Assembly: GCA_905221215.1 (NCBI GenBank)
Contig: CAJNCI010000002.1
Location: 62,001-126,000, forward strand
Origin: a bacterium
GTDB taxonomy: Bacteria; Bacillota; Bacilli; Lactobacillales; Streptococcaceae
DNA length: 64,000 nucleotides
Direction of reading: 5' to 3'
Shown here: positions 1 to 8,624 of the stretch, piece after piece
How the letters are laid out: every line of letters starts with the position of its first letter
How positions within the stretch are numbered: position 1 is the first letter of the stretch
Notes under the pieces: model-generated
Database searches by the model: none
What the model was told of the DNA's origin: nothing
Seen by the model: the letters and a program-made list of their open reading frames with translations, nothing else
Program-made: the position numbers and the translations under genes

Positions 1-1224
1 GACTTTTTTCTTTTTCTTTTTAACCAAACCAATCATTTCAATATCAAGCTTATCTTGTTTTTTCTCACGGTTGGCACGACGATCACGGTCATAGGTATCT
101 TGGAATTCTCCATCTTTTACCATTTTCGGAGTAAACTTGATTCCTAATTTCTCCAACTCACGGATATCCGAGTCATCACTTGGCTGATAAAGAGTAATAG
201 CTGTCCCTGGTAGGCCGTTTCGCCCGGTACGACCAACACGGTGCACAAAGAAGGACAAATCTTGCGGAATCGCATCATTGATGACATGACTGACACCTTC
301 AATGTCAATCCCACGCGCCGCCAAGTCTGTAGCGACAATGTACTCAAAATCCAGATTTTTTACCTGATTCATGATTCGCTTACGTTCACGAGGGGCAATA
401 TCTCCATGAATCTTCGCTACCTTCAATCCTTGAGCAGTCAGATATGAATGCAATTCATCAGCACGTGTTTTAGTGTTAACAAAAATCATTGCTAAATAAG
501 GCTGCATCAACTGAGTCAATTGATAAATTTGAGCGTTCTTGTCACGTCCCTTGGTAGAAATCAACCAATTATCAATAGTATCAGAAATAACCGTTTTGGT
601 CTTGATTTTCTCCATAACAGGATTTGATAAGTATTTTTTCAAGAATGGTTGCAATTTTTGTGGAATAGTCGCTGAGAAGACCATGAATTGCAGGTCTTTT
701 GGAAGACTTCCAGCAATCTTATCAACAGTTTCCAAGAATCCCATATCCAAGGTCATATCTGCCTCATCGACAACAAAGGTCTTGGCCTTGTGAATAGCTA
801 GGTCACCAGACTTAACCAAGTCGTAGATACGGCCTGGCGTTCCGATAACAATATGAGGCTGATTACTTGCCAATTTCTCAATTTGGCGAGCCTTATCCGT
901 ACCACCCACATAATTAACCACACGAACTTCCACTTCTGAGTGGGCAGCAATCTGACGGGCTGCTTGGTAAATTTGAGTAGCCAACTCACGACTAGGTGCA
1001 GTAATCACTGCTTGTACACTATCGCTAGCTTCATCTAATTGCTGGAAAATCGGTAACAAGAAAGTATGTGTCTTACCCGAACCTGTTTTTGATTCACCGA
1101 CTAGGTCACGACCTGCCAAAACAATAGGAATTAACTTATCTTGTACCTCTGTAGGAGTTGTAAATTTTAACTCCTCTAAGGCTTCTCTAATATAGTTTTT
1201 AAACTGAAATTTCGTAAATGACAT
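1..1224 (-). CDS. cshB: DEAD-box ATP-dependent RNA helicase, 3' end outside the window
   Basis: An ATP-dependent RNA helicase of the CshB/YqfR type, a cytoplasmic protein expected to remodel RNA during decay or ribosome assembly. Reading from the ATG at 1224, the residues show the Q motif (FTTPTEVQ, about 21-28), Walker A (SKTGSGKT, 45-52), the DEAD box (VVDEADMTLDMGF), the SAT motif (FSATIP) and the C-terminal HRVGRTGR motif. The last codons before the window edge are lysine-rich, as is usual for the tail of this family. 408 codons are visible with no stop, so the gene is partial here, but both RecA-like domains are complete. The family call is firm. The choice of cshB over other DEAD-box paralogues is inferred from overall resemblance. 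Confidence 0.87.
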   Translation of the reverse strand, partial: MSFTKFQFKNYIREALEELKFTTPTEVQDKLIPIVLAGRDLVGESKTGSGKTHTFLLPIFQQLDEASDSVQAVITAPSRELATQIYQAARQIAAHSEVEVRVVNYVGGTDKARQIEKLASNQPHIVIGTPGRIYDLVKSGDLAIHKAKTFVVDEADMTLDMGFLETVDKIAGSLPKDLQFMVFSATIPQKLQPFLKKYLSNPVMEKIKTKTVISDTIDNWLISTKGRDKNAQIYQLTQLMQPYLAMIFVNTKTRADELHSYLTAQGLKVAKIHGDIAPRERKRIMNQVKNLDFEYIVATDLAARGIDIEGVSHVINDAIPQDLSFFVHRVGRTGRNGLPGTAITLYQPSDDSDIRELEKLGIKFTPKMVKDGEFQDTYDRDRRANREKKQDKLDIEMIGLVKKKKKKV

Positions 1225-1321
1225 AATATCCTCGATTCTATCTATCCCATCAATTATACCACATTTTATTCCATTTCAGTAGTCTCACTTATTTAGGCTA
1301 TTTCCTGTAGCTTTTCTAGTC

Positions 1322-1358
1322 AGAAAAAGGCTGGAATTTGAGAATCCCAACCTCTTTT
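1322..1358 (-). terminator. Intrinsic terminator after the endonuclease/phosphatase-family gene
   Basis: On the minus strand an imperfect GC-containing stem with loop CTCA is followed by TTTTTC. It starts just past the stop of the gene at 1365-2180. Confidence 0.6.
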
Positions 1359-1364
1359 CAGTTA

Positions 1365-2180
1365 TTATTTCCAGTTTAACATAGCATTCAAGCCATAGTG
1401 ATCACTGACTTGTGGACTCTTGTTACCATCAAATACGACATGTAAATTTTCTACCGCTAACTCTTTGGTAGTAAAGACATAATCGATTCGAAGGGGTTCA
1501 GTGTTCCCTTTCCAGCCATCAATTTCTGGTGGAACGGTATAGCTACCACTTTTCTCTTGAGCAACTTCAAATGCGTCTTGTAAGCCTAATGGACTAGCTA
1601 AAATAGCTTGGTATCCTTCCTGACCAGCTGGGTTGTTGAAATCTCCAGCAAGCAAAAGTGGCTTGTTCAATTCTTTCAAGACAGCCTCAAATCGTGCCCA
1701 TTCTTCTTGGAAACCTTTATCCCACCAAGAGAGATGAACACTGGCAACTGCTAGCTCCTTACCATCGACTACAGTCTCAGCTAGGGCAACACGACGAGTA
1801 TGATAGTCTGTTGGATCATCCACATCTGAAACCAAAATTTCTCTGGCTTCAATCGGTGTTTTAGATAAGATTGCCACACCTTCATGATAGCGGTCATAAC
1901 CGATATGATTATAGGCCCAGGTCCAGTAGTAATTTTTTCCTTGCTCTAACAACTTCTCAACCAAAAGTCTAACATAGTGATCTTGGTGAATAGGCTCAGC
2001 TGCTGGCAAAGCTTGATAGAGATCATTAACCTCCACCTCTTGCGAGGTGATCTCCTGATTGATTTCTTGGAAACAAATCAAATCATAGTCCTTTTCAAGA
2101 ATATCCTCAAGCAAAATCTGGAATTTTTCCTCTGCTTCTTTCTCCATCCAACTGTGAGTATTGAGTGTTAAAAATTTCAT
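1365..2180 (-). CDS. Endonuclease/exonuclease/phosphatase (EEP) family protein
   Basis: A 271-residue metal-dependent phosphodiesterase or phosphatase of the exonuclease III / sphingomyelinase-like fold. All the family's signature residues are present: N7 (LNTHS), E39 (CFQEIN), H149 (SVHLSWWD), D180 and N182 (AGDFNN), D233 (RIDYVF) and D260-H261 (SDHYG). There is no signal peptide or membrane segment, so it should act in the cytoplasm. It is preceded by GGGAG and followed by its own terminator, so it appears to be a single-gene unit downstream of ptsG. The substrate cannot be read from the sequence; DNA, phospholipid and nucleotide phosphodiesters are all possible in this fold. Confidence 0.85.
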   Translation of the reverse strand: MKFLTLNTHSWMEKEAEEKFQILLEDILEKDYDLICFQEINQEITSQEVEVNDLYQALPAAEPIHQDHYVRLLVEKLLEQGKNYYWTWAYNHIGYDRYHEGVAILSKTPIEAREILVSDVDDPTDYHTRRVALAETVVDGKELAVASVHLSWWDKGFQEEWARFEAVLKELNKPLLLAGDFNNPAGQEGYQAILASPLGLQDAFEVAQEKSGSYTVPPEIDGWKGNTEPLRIDYVFTTKELAVENLHVVFDGNKSPQVSDHYGLNAMLNWK

Positions 2181-2197
2181 TCTTTTCTCCCAAAATA

Positions 2198-2224
2198 AGA
2201 GGTTGGAATACAGCTTCCAACCTC
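2198..2224 (-). terminator. Hairpin terminator after ptsG
   Basis: An almost perfect inverted repeat, GAGGTTGGAA and its complement, lies 8 bases past the ptsG stop. On the minus strand it is followed by a T-rich run (TTATTTT). Confidence 0.6.
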
Positions 2225-2231
2225 AAGTATA

Positions 2232-4412
2232 TTACAATTCTACTTTAGCAACTGCTGTTTTAGCTGCAAGAGAACCTGTTTTTTCTAATTTAACTGATTT
2301 AATTGCATCACCATTTGTGAAGACAACTACTGTTGAAGTTTCACGTCCTGCTGCACGGATAGCATCCAAGTCAGCTGTGACAAGGAGATCTCCTGCTACA
2401 ACTTTTTGTCCTTCAGCAACATGAACTGTAAATGGTTTACCTTCAAGACTTACTGTGTCCAAACCAATGTGAACCAATACTTCAAGACCTGCTTCAGTCA
2501 CAATACCAAGAGCATGTTTTGTTGGGAAGATGCTTGATACAGTACCTGAAACTGGAGATACAATGTTTCCATTTGCAGGTTCTACTGCAAATCCATCACC
2601 CATCATTTTTTGAGCAAATACTGGATCTTTTACTTGTTCCAAAGCAACAACTTGACCGTCTGCTACTGAGTAAACTTCCTCAGTAAGACCTTTGAAGTGA
2701 ACAGTGTTTTGTTGCGCTTCTGTCATTTGACTTGGAAGAGTTTCAGGAATGATTTCACCTGAATCAAGGATATCTTGGATATCAGATTTCAATACGTCAG
2801 CTTTTGGTCCGTAGATAGCTTGAACCCCTTGTCCTTTCATGACAAGACCCATAGCTCCTTCTGCTTTCCATTGCTCTGCATTTCCTACTTTATCTGCATC
2901 TTTAACAGTTACACGAAGACGAGTCATACATGCGTCAACATCAACGATGTTTGCACGTCCACCAAGAAGGTTGATAATGTTTACAGCTTGAGAACCTGCT
3001 GCAACTTTCACTTCGCTGCTAGATTCTTCTGAACCTTCAGCAGTTTCGTAGTTTCCGTTACGCCCTGGAGTTGCGTAGTTGAATTTTTGAATCATGAAGT
3101 TTGCGATAAAGTACATGATTACGGCAAAGAGAACAGTTACCCAAATGAAGTTAATGATATCCATACCGATACCAGCACTGATTGCAATAGGTGTACGAGT
3201 CAAGAACTCGATTGAACCGAATGAGTGCATACGTAGGTTTACAACGTCAGCCATAGCGAAGGCAGCACCTTGAACAAGTGAGTAAACAAGATACATAGGT
3301 GTTGCGACGAACATAAACATGTATTCGATTGGTTCAGTAACCCCTGTCAAGAATGTTGCAAGAGCTGTCGCAATCATCATACCTTTATATTGATGTTTCT
3401 TATCAGCATCGACATTACGGTAGATAGCCACGATCACACCCATCAAGATACCGAATGAACCGATCATTTGTCCAACTTTGAAACGAGCTGGGTGAACAGT
3501 ATCTAACAATTGTTGGTAGTGACTTGCATCTGTACCTTTAAGGTTAACAAGGTCTGTTACCCATGCAAGCCAAAGTGGATCTTGACCAAATACTTGGCTA
3601 CCTTTTGCTGCACCAGTTAAGACTTCATAAGTACCACCAAGAGCTGTGTAGTTCATTGGGATAGTCAACATGTGGTGAAGACCAAATGGCAAGAGCAAAC
3701 GTTCCAATGTACCATACAAGAATGGTGCAAGGATTGGAGCAGTTTCTTGTGAGTTGGCAATCCAGATACCAAAGCTATTGATACCAGTTTGCACAAGTGG
3801 CCAAAAAGCAGCAAGTACAATTGCAGCAATTATTGAACGAAGAATAACTACAAATGGTACAAAACGTTTTCCGTTAAAGAATGAAAGTGCATCAGGAAGC
3901 TTACGGAAGTTATAGTATTTATTGTAAGCAGTTGCTCCAATAAAACCAGAAATAATCCCTACGAATACACCCATGTTAAGTGCTGGAGCTTCCATAACAC
4001 TAATGAAGTAATCAGCAACTTTGATTGAACCACCAAAGAGAGTAGTTACCATAGCATCCGGATTTTTCAACATATCGCCTGATACACCAAAGATTGTACC
4101 AGTGATACGGTTAATCAAGATGAAGGCAAGACCAGCGGCGAAAGCACCACCAGCACGTTCCTTAGCCCAGCTTCCTCCAATAGCGAGGGCGAACAAGATA
4201 TGAAGGTTAACGATAACTCCCCAACCGATTTGCTCTAGTACACCACCAGTAATAACGAGTGGTGCAAAGGTTGGGTTAATCATCACGATAGACTTACCGA
4301 TTGAAATCATCAAACCAGCAGCCGGCATAACCGCGATAACCACCATCAAAGCCTTACCGAATTTTTGCCAAAATTCGAAAGACAAGACATTTTTGAATGT
4401 ATCTTTCATCAT
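2232..4412 (-). CDS. ptsG: PTS glucose-type permease, EIICBA fusion
   Basis: A 726-residue membrane permease that imports and phosphorylates glucose or a closely related sugar using phospho-HPr. The domain order is EIIC (about 10-440, many membrane segments, with the GVTEPIEY motif near 357-364), EIIB (about 475-550, phospho-cysteine C495 in DACMTRLR) and EIIA of the Crr type (about 590-726, phospho-histidine H648 in VLVHIGLDT). A flexible Ser/Glu-rich linker precedes EIIB. Two ATG codons are adjacent (4412 and 4409), and GGAG spacing allows either. A strong promoter with a cre-like site lies upstream, so catabolite control by CcpA is likely. Glucose specificity is inferred from the family and not proven. 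Confidence 0.92.
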   Translation of the reverse strand: MMKDTFKNVLSFEFWQKFGKALMVVIAVMPAAGLMISIGKSIVMINPTFAPLVITGGVLEQIGWGVIVNLHILFALAIGGSWAKERAGGAFAAGLAFILINRITGTIFGVSGDMLKNPDAMVTTLFGGSIKVADYFISVMEAPALNMGVFVGIISGFIGATAYNKYYNFRKLPDALSFFNGKRFVPFVVILRSIIAAIVLAAFWPLVQTGINSFGIWIANSQETAPILAPFLYGTLERLLLPFGLHHMLTIPMNYTALGGTYEVLTGAAKGSQVFGQDPLWLAWVTDLVNLKGTDASHYQQLLDTVHPARFKVGQMIGSFGILMGVIVAIYRNVDADKKHQYKGMMIATALATFLTGVTEPIEYMFMFVATPMYLVYSLVQGAAFAMADVVNLRMHSFGSIEFLTRTPIAISAGIGMDIINFIWVTVLFAVIMYFIANFMIQKFNYATPGRNGNYETAEGSEESSSEVKVAAGSQAVNIINLLGGRANIVDVDACMTRLRVTVKDADKVGNAEQWKAEGAMGLVMKGQGVQAIYGPKADVLKSDIQDILDSGEIIPETLPSQMTEAQQNTVHFKGLTEEVYSVADGQVVALEQVKDPVFAQKMMGDGFAVEPANGNIVSPVSGTVSSIFPTKHALGIVTEAGLEVLVHIGLDTVSLEGKPFTVHVAEGQKVVAGDLLVTADLDAIRAAGRETSTVVVFTNGDAIKSVKLEKTGSLAAKTAVAKVEL

Positions 4413-4439
4413 TCAAATCTCCTTTATTTTTATTTAGGC

Positions 4440-4505
4440 AAACGTTTTACGAAAACGTTTGCACCTTTTATGATTTAATTATACCACTTTAATTTTTTTT
4501 GTAAA
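4440..4505 (-). promoter_or_regulatory. ptsG promoter with a downstream cre-like inverted repeat
   Basis: On the minus strand, -35 TTTACA (4505-4500) and an extended -10 TGGTATAAT (TATAAT 4483-4478) are separated by 16 bases. About 15 bases after the -10 lies the inverted repeat AAACGTTTT-CG-TAAAACGTTT (4440-4462), which resembles a CcpA cre. Its position after the transcription start would suit repression by roadblock. Confidence 0.7.
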
Positions 4506-4598
4506 GGCTTTTATTCAAAAAAATCCTCTTTTTTCAAAAAAATTTCTAGTGTCAAATTTCAAGTTAGCCATCAAGAACTCTTCTCTGAGCGACTTCTT

Positions 4599-4751
4599 TA
4601 TACTCTTCGAAAGTCTCTTCAAACCACGTCAGCGTAGCCTTATCGTATATATGTGACTGACTTCGTCAGTCTTATCTACAACCTCAAAACAGTATTTTGA
4701 GCATCCTGTGGCGAGCTACCTAGTTTGCTCTTTGATTTTCATTGAGTATTA
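4599..4751 (-). repeat. BOX element (boxA-boxB-boxC)
   Basis: A BOX repeat typical of S. pneumoniae and close relatives. On the minus strand it begins with the boxA-like ATACTCAATGAAAATC and ends with the boxC-like GATTTTCGAAGAGTAT type sequence. The boxB core contains the palindrome ACTGACGAAGTCAGT. It fills most of the 411-base gap between the ptsG promoter and the ftsX terminator; nothing else is evident there. Confidence 0.9.
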
Positions 4752-4780
4752 GAAGTCCCTTTTCTAAAATTTTTGTAGCA

Positions 4781-4803
4781 AAAAAGGAGATTTTACAACC
4801 TCC
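4781..4803 (-). terminator. Terminator after ftsX
   Basis: On the minus strand a 7-bp stem (GGAGGTT/AATCTCC with one G-T pair), loop GTAA, is followed by TTTTTT. Confidence 0.7.
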
Positions 4804-4824
4804 TCATAAAAGTAATTATTTTAC

Positions 4825-5751
4825 CTAAATCTTCAAGAATCGGCGCATTGAAATTCCTGATCCCAGTGAACCAATGAAAATCCCAATCACAAATAATAGG
4901 GCAATCATCAGAGGAGTAAATACCTCTGGTGCAATCATAGAAAGATTTTGTCCGACCAAGGACTTATTGACAGATTGGTAAACCATTCGATAAACAATAA
5001 AGACCAACACTGATGGTGCAGTTGCTCCAAGTAAACCAATGAAGGCACCTTCAAGTAAGAAAGGTCCACGGATATAACTGTTCTTAGCACCAACCAAGCG
5101 CATGATTTGAATTTCGCGACTGCGGGAAATAATGGTAATACGAATGGTATTTGAAATCAAGAAAACTGCAATGAAAATCAAAAGTCCTGCAATAACTAAT
5201 CCCCAAACACGGATAAATGATGCTAGTTGGAATAGGCGTTCTGTATTGGCACCACCATCCTGAACCTCAGACACACCTTCAATTTTTTTAGCATCTTCAG
5301 CTACAGTTTTTACATCACTTGGCGTATTGGTATCAACGATATAGGCATCATAGAGGGGGTTGGCATCTCCTTCAAAGATTTTCCAGTTGTCACCCATTGT
5401 CTCGGTTAATTTTTCATATTGTTCCTCTTTACTTGAAAAGGTAACACTTTTAACAGTAGACATCCCCTTCAAGGCATTGTATACCTTGTGGTAGTCATTA
5501 TTTGTAACAGTTTGACCTTCTTTTTCAATAGTCTCGCTATTATCAGCTACATCCTTGCGAATGTATACCATTACTCGGACATTATTTTCAATATCTGTAG
5601 CTAGTTTCGCTGTATTGAAAATAACAGAAGCAAATATGGCAACCAAGGTCAAAGTAATCATGACTGAGCTGACAGCAGCCACTGTCATCCAACCATTTCG
5701 TTTCAAACTTTTTAGTGATTCAAATAAATGGCGAAAAAATCTACTAATCAT
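4825..5751 (-). CDS. ftsX: Cell division ABC transporter-like membrane protein FtsX
   Basis: A 308-residue partner of FtsE. In pneumococcus FtsEX activates the peptidoglycan hydrolase PcsB at the division septum; that is family knowledge. The sequence shows a membrane segment near residues 22-46, a large extracellular loop (about 47-180), then three further membrane segments, with the conserved SRSREIQIMRLVGA stretch after the second. I chose the ATG at 5751 (MISRFFRHLF): the longer reading starts inside ftsE and adds 21 residues with no family counterpart. The start overlaps the end of ftsE by 8 bases, so translation is probably coupled. Confidence 0.95.
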   Translation of the reverse strand: MISRFFRHLFESLKSLKRNGWMTVAAVSSVMITLTLVAIFASVIFNTAKLATDIENNVRVMVYIRKDVADNSETIEKEGQTVTNNDYHKVYNALKGMSTVKSVTFSSKEEQYEKLTETMGDNWKIFEGDANPLYDAYIVDTNTPSDVKTVAEDAKKIEGVSEVQDGGANTERLFQLASFIRVWGLVIAGLLIFIAVFLISNTIRITIISRSREIQIMRLVGAKNSYIRGPFLLEGAFIGLLGATAPSVLVFIVYRMVYQSVNKSLVGQNLSMIAPEVFTPLMIALLFVIGIFIGSLGSGISMRRFLKI

Positions 5752-6436
5752 CGTATCCATACTCTCCTTTTGATTCGTCACGAACGACACGGCCATTTTC
5801 AATGGCAATGACACGGTGGCGCAAGGTATTTACAATCTGGCTATTATGAGTCGCCATTAAAATAGTTGTCCCTTGTAGGTTAATCCGTTCCAAGAGATTC
5901 ATAATTTCCCATGAATTATCAGGGTCCAAGTTTCCTGTTGGTTCATCGGCTATCAATACTTTTGGATTGTTTACAATAGCACGTGCAATCGCAATACGCT
6001 GTTGCTCTCCACCTGAGAGCTCATTTGGGAAAGAACGAACCTTGTGCTTCAACCCAACCAAGTCCAAAACTTCCATCACACGTTTTTTGATATTACGGCG
6101 ATTTTCTCCGATTACTTCCATAGCGTAAGCAATATTTTCATAGACCGTTTTCTTTGGCAAGAGTTTATAGTCTTGGAAGACAACCCCAACACTACGACGT
6201 AGAAGCGGGACATCTTTCTTTTTAATCTTAACCAGATTAAAACCAGCAACTGATAAACTTCCTTTATCGATTTTTACTTCACGATATAGAGAACGAATAA
6301 AGGTTGACTTCCCTGCTCCTGAAGGTCCTACGATGTAAGCAAATTCCCCTGGTTGAACACTGACCGAAACACCGCGTAGAGCAGTCGTTCCGTTGTCGTA
6401 TTTTTTGACGACATCTCTCATTTCAATGATTGACAT
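5744..6436 (-). CDS. ftsE: Cell division ATP-binding protein FtsE
   Basis: A 230-residue ABC ATPase that pairs with FtsX to control septal peptidoglycan hydrolysis. Walker A is GPSGAGKS (37-44), the signature is ELSGGEQQ (139-146) and Walker B ends in DEPTGNLD (164-171). The length and the KKKDVPLLRR segment typical of FtsE distinguish it from import ATPases. It starts 17 bases after prfB and overlaps ftsX, forming a prfB-ftsE-ftsX unit. In pneumococcus ftsE is regarded as essential; that is from knowledge, not from this sequence. Confidence 0.96.
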   Translation of the reverse strand: MSIIEMRDVVKKYDNGTTALRGVSVSVQPGEFAYIVGPSGAGKSTFIRSLYREVKIDKGSLSVAGFNLVKIKKKDVPLLRRSVGVVFQDYKLLPKKTVYENIAYAMEVIGENRRNIKKRVMEVLDLVGLKHKVRSFPNELSGGEQQRIAIARAIVNNPKVLIADEPTGNLDPDNSWEIMNLLERINLQGTTILMATHNSQIVNTLRHRVIAIENGRVVRDESKGEYGYDD

Positions 6437-6453
6437 GTGACTTCCTTTCTTTC

Positions 6454-7549
6454 TTAGCTAATTCGCCACTTGAGATAGGCATCGATAAAACCATCTAGGT
6501 CCCCATCCATAACCTTATCTACCTGAGCAACCTCAAAGCTAGTTCGGTGATCTTTTACCATAGTATAAGGTGTGAAAACATAAGAACGGATTTGGCTTCC
6601 CCATGTGATTTCCTTTTTCTCACCTTTGAGGGAATCAACTTCCGCAGCTTTCTTTTCTTGCTCCATTTGATAGAGCTTAGCCTGCAACATCTTCATGGCA
6701 CGATCTCTATTTCCATACTGGGTACGATCCACTGTTGATTGGACAACAATTCCAGTTGGAATGTGGGTCAAACGCACACCTGTTGAAACCTTGTTGACGT
6801 TTTGTCCACCGGCACCACCTGAACGGAAGGTATCCATCTTGATGTCATCTTCCCGGATTTCCACTTCAATGGTATCGTCCAACTCCGGCATCACTTCTAC
6901 AGATGTGAAAGAGGTATGGCGACGTTTGGCAGAGTCAAATGGCGAGATACGGACCAAACGGTGAACTCCCATTTCCGACTTGAGAAGGCCATAGGCATTA
7001 GGCCCTTCAAACGATAAGGTTACTGACTTAACACCAGCCTCATCACCTGCTTGATAATCCAAGACTTCTACTTTAAATCCTTTAGCATTGCCATAACGAG
7101 TATACATACGCAGCAGCATATCACCCCAGTCCTGAGCCTCTGTACCACCAGAACCTGGATGGATTTCCAAGATGGCATTATTATGGTCATAAGGTTCCGA
7201 CAAGAGAAGGGTCATCTCGTAACTGGTCATCATCTTATCAAGTTCTGATAACTGTCCAACCAGTTCCTCATGCACTGACTCGTCTTCAGCTAAAAAGTCT
7301 AATAAAATTTCGACTTCATCCTGCAACTCTTCCATTTTATGGAAGGTATTGTAGGTATTTTTTAATTCATTTAATTCTTGCGACGTTTTTTGGGCCGCGA
7401 TATTATCGTTCCAAAAATCAGGTTCTGTCATCTTGTTTTCCAAGATGGCAATCTCTTCCTCTAAACCTTCGAGGTCAAAGAGACCCCCTGAAGGAAGCTA
7501 ATTTTTCACGATTTGCGTCAATTTTTTGACGAATTACTGAAATGTCCAT
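6454..7549 (-). CDS. prfB: Peptide chain release factor 2, programmed +1 frameshift
   Basis: RF2 recognises UGA and UAA stop codons and triggers peptide release. Translation starts at the ATG at 7549 and runs 24 codons to an in-frame UGA (7477-7475). There the classical site AGGGGGTCTCTTTGAC shifts the ribosome +1 (CTT then GAC), giving 364 residues in total. The AGGGGG acts as an internal Shine-Dalgarno. In the full protein the SPF anticodon-like tripeptide is near 202-204 and the catalytic GGQ near 247-249. A reading that ignores the frameshift would begin falsely at 7443. The frameshift makes RF2 synthesis self-limiting, because efficient UGA termination by RF2 stops its own translation. 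First gene of prfB-ftsE-ftsX. Confidence 0.97.
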
Positions 7550-7628
7550 AAATACTCCTTTTTTACATCATTTCATTATAGCATATTTTATCATTTCTTT
7601 CCATCTTTTGCTCTAATCCCTTTTCATG

Positions 7629-7650
7629 AAAAAAGAAGCCTTTCGGCTTC
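7629..7650 (-). terminator. Terminator after the CBS/ACT protein gene
   Basis: On the minus strand GAAGCC-GAAA-GGCTTC is followed by TTTTTT, 6 bases past the stop at 7656. Confidence 0.9.
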
Positions 7651-7655
7651 CCTTC

Positions 7656-8312
7656 TTACAGGACTTTTGCTGAAGTACGAGTGATTTCTTCTACTTGAAT
7701 ATTCTCTGATTCAAATTTTTCTTTCAAGGCTGGTAAATCAATCGTTCCATCGATTTGAACTTCGATAATCACCTTACCATCTTTACGTGGAATATTTACT
7801 GTATGAGAGATATTCAAATTTTCTTCAACGATTAGAGAAACAATTTTACCAAGAACGCCGACTTCGTTTTCCGTAACAAAGCGCACACGAATTCCTTCTT
7901 CACCGTAACCAGCAATTTCAAGAAAGGCTTGGAAAACGTCACGATCCGTAATAACTCCGTAGACTTGATGGTTATCTACTACAGGAAGAATACCAATCTT
8001 ATTTTTTAACATCAAATAAGTTGCATCCTCTAGACTGGCATAGCCTGAAACAGTGACAACATCACGAATCATGACATCTTTTACTTTTGTCTTATTTAGA
8101 AGATAATTCATCTCATAGATAGAAAGGCTTGTTGCTTTTGATGGACTTGCTTGGGCAATGGTGCCCTCAGTTACCAAACCAACCAATTGATCATTTTCGA
8201 TAACAGGCAAGCGGTGCAACCCTTGCTCTCTCATCAAATCTGCTGCATGAGATACTGTTGTATCTGGACTAATATAAACTACCTTGCGGGTCATAAAATC
8301 TTTAACTGCCAT
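7656..8312 (-). CDS. CBS-domain pair plus ACT domain protein (AcuB-like)
   Basis: A 218-residue cytoplasmic protein with two CBS motifs (about 7-60 and 76-130) followed by an ACT-like regulatory domain (about 140-210). CBS pairs bind adenine nucleotides and ACT domains usually bind amino acids, so a metabolite-sensing role is plausible. AcuB itself is named for acetoin use in Bacillus, but there are no acetoin genes nearby and I would not transfer that function. It is a single gene with its own good promoter (8342-8370) and terminator (7629-7650). Confidence 0.85.
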   Translation of the reverse strand: MAVKDFMTRKVVYISPDTTVSHAADLMREQGLHRLPVIENDQLVGLVTEGTIAQASPSKATSLSIYEMNYLLNKTKVKDVMIRDVVTVSGYASLEDATYLMLKNKIGILPVVDNHQVYGVITDRDVFQAFLEIAGYGEEGIRVRFVTENEVGVLGKIVSLIVEENLNISHTVNIPRKDGKVIIEVQIDGTIDLPALKEKFESENIQVEEITRTSAKVL

Positions 8313-8341
8313 GAGACTTCTCCTTTTCTATTCTTATCCCT

Positions 8342-8370
8342 ATTATACAATCTTTTTGTAAATCTATCAA
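8342..8370 (-). promoter_or_regulatory. Promoter of the CBS/ACT protein gene
   Basis: On the minus strand -35 TTGATA (8370-8365), 17-base spacer, -10 TATAAT (8347-8342). Confidence 0.75.
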
Positions 8371-8418
8371 ACGCTTACATTTCTTTTTCAAAATTCAGAA
8401 AAGTATGAATAAGCTAGC

Positions 8419-8443
8419 AAAAAGAGCTCTAAAATCGAGCTCT
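8419..8443 (-). terminator. Second terminator downstream of livF
   Basis: On the minus strand GAGCTC-GATTTTA-GAGCTC is followed by TTTTTG. It would stop transcripts that escape the hairpin at 8602-8624. Confidence 0.7.
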
Positions 8444-8507
8444 CTGAATGAAGGGTAGGTACGCTCCATTCGATTTTATTTTAATTATTAGGAGCTAACC
8501 TTCCAGT

Positions 8508-8619
8508 GCAGATGAGAATTGCTTCGCAGTCTCTATCTGCCGACTAAAAAGGTCACTCGGACTATTAATGATGATTACTTCGCAATCTCCATCTGCCGAC
8601 TAAAAAGGTCCACCGGACC
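8508..8619. repeat. Imperfect tandem duplication downstream of livF
   Basis: Two copies of about 50 bases (8508-8560 and 8567-8619) share GATGA, TTCGCA, TCTGCCGACTAAAAAGGTC and a following CGGACT/CGGACC. The copy next to livF keeps a perfect terminator hairpin and the distal copy has lost half of it. Together with the terminators and the promoter at 8342-8370, this accounts for the 310-base gap between the CBS gene and livF. Confidence 0.75.
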
Positions 8620-8624
8620 TTTTT
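8602..8624 (-). terminator. Terminator at the end of the liv operon
   Basis: A perfect 23-base palindrome, AAAAAGGTCC-GGT-GGACCTTTTT, overlaps the livF stop codon. Confidence 0.85.

Noticed and set aside
4599-4751. BOX palindromes as CRISPR repeats
   Set aside because: Single dispersed copies with internal modules and no spacers; no cas genes.
6454-7443. prfB read as a 329-residue protein starting at 7443
   Set aside because: The true start is at 7549 with a +1 frameshift at 7477; the upstream 24 codons and the slip site are typical of prfB.
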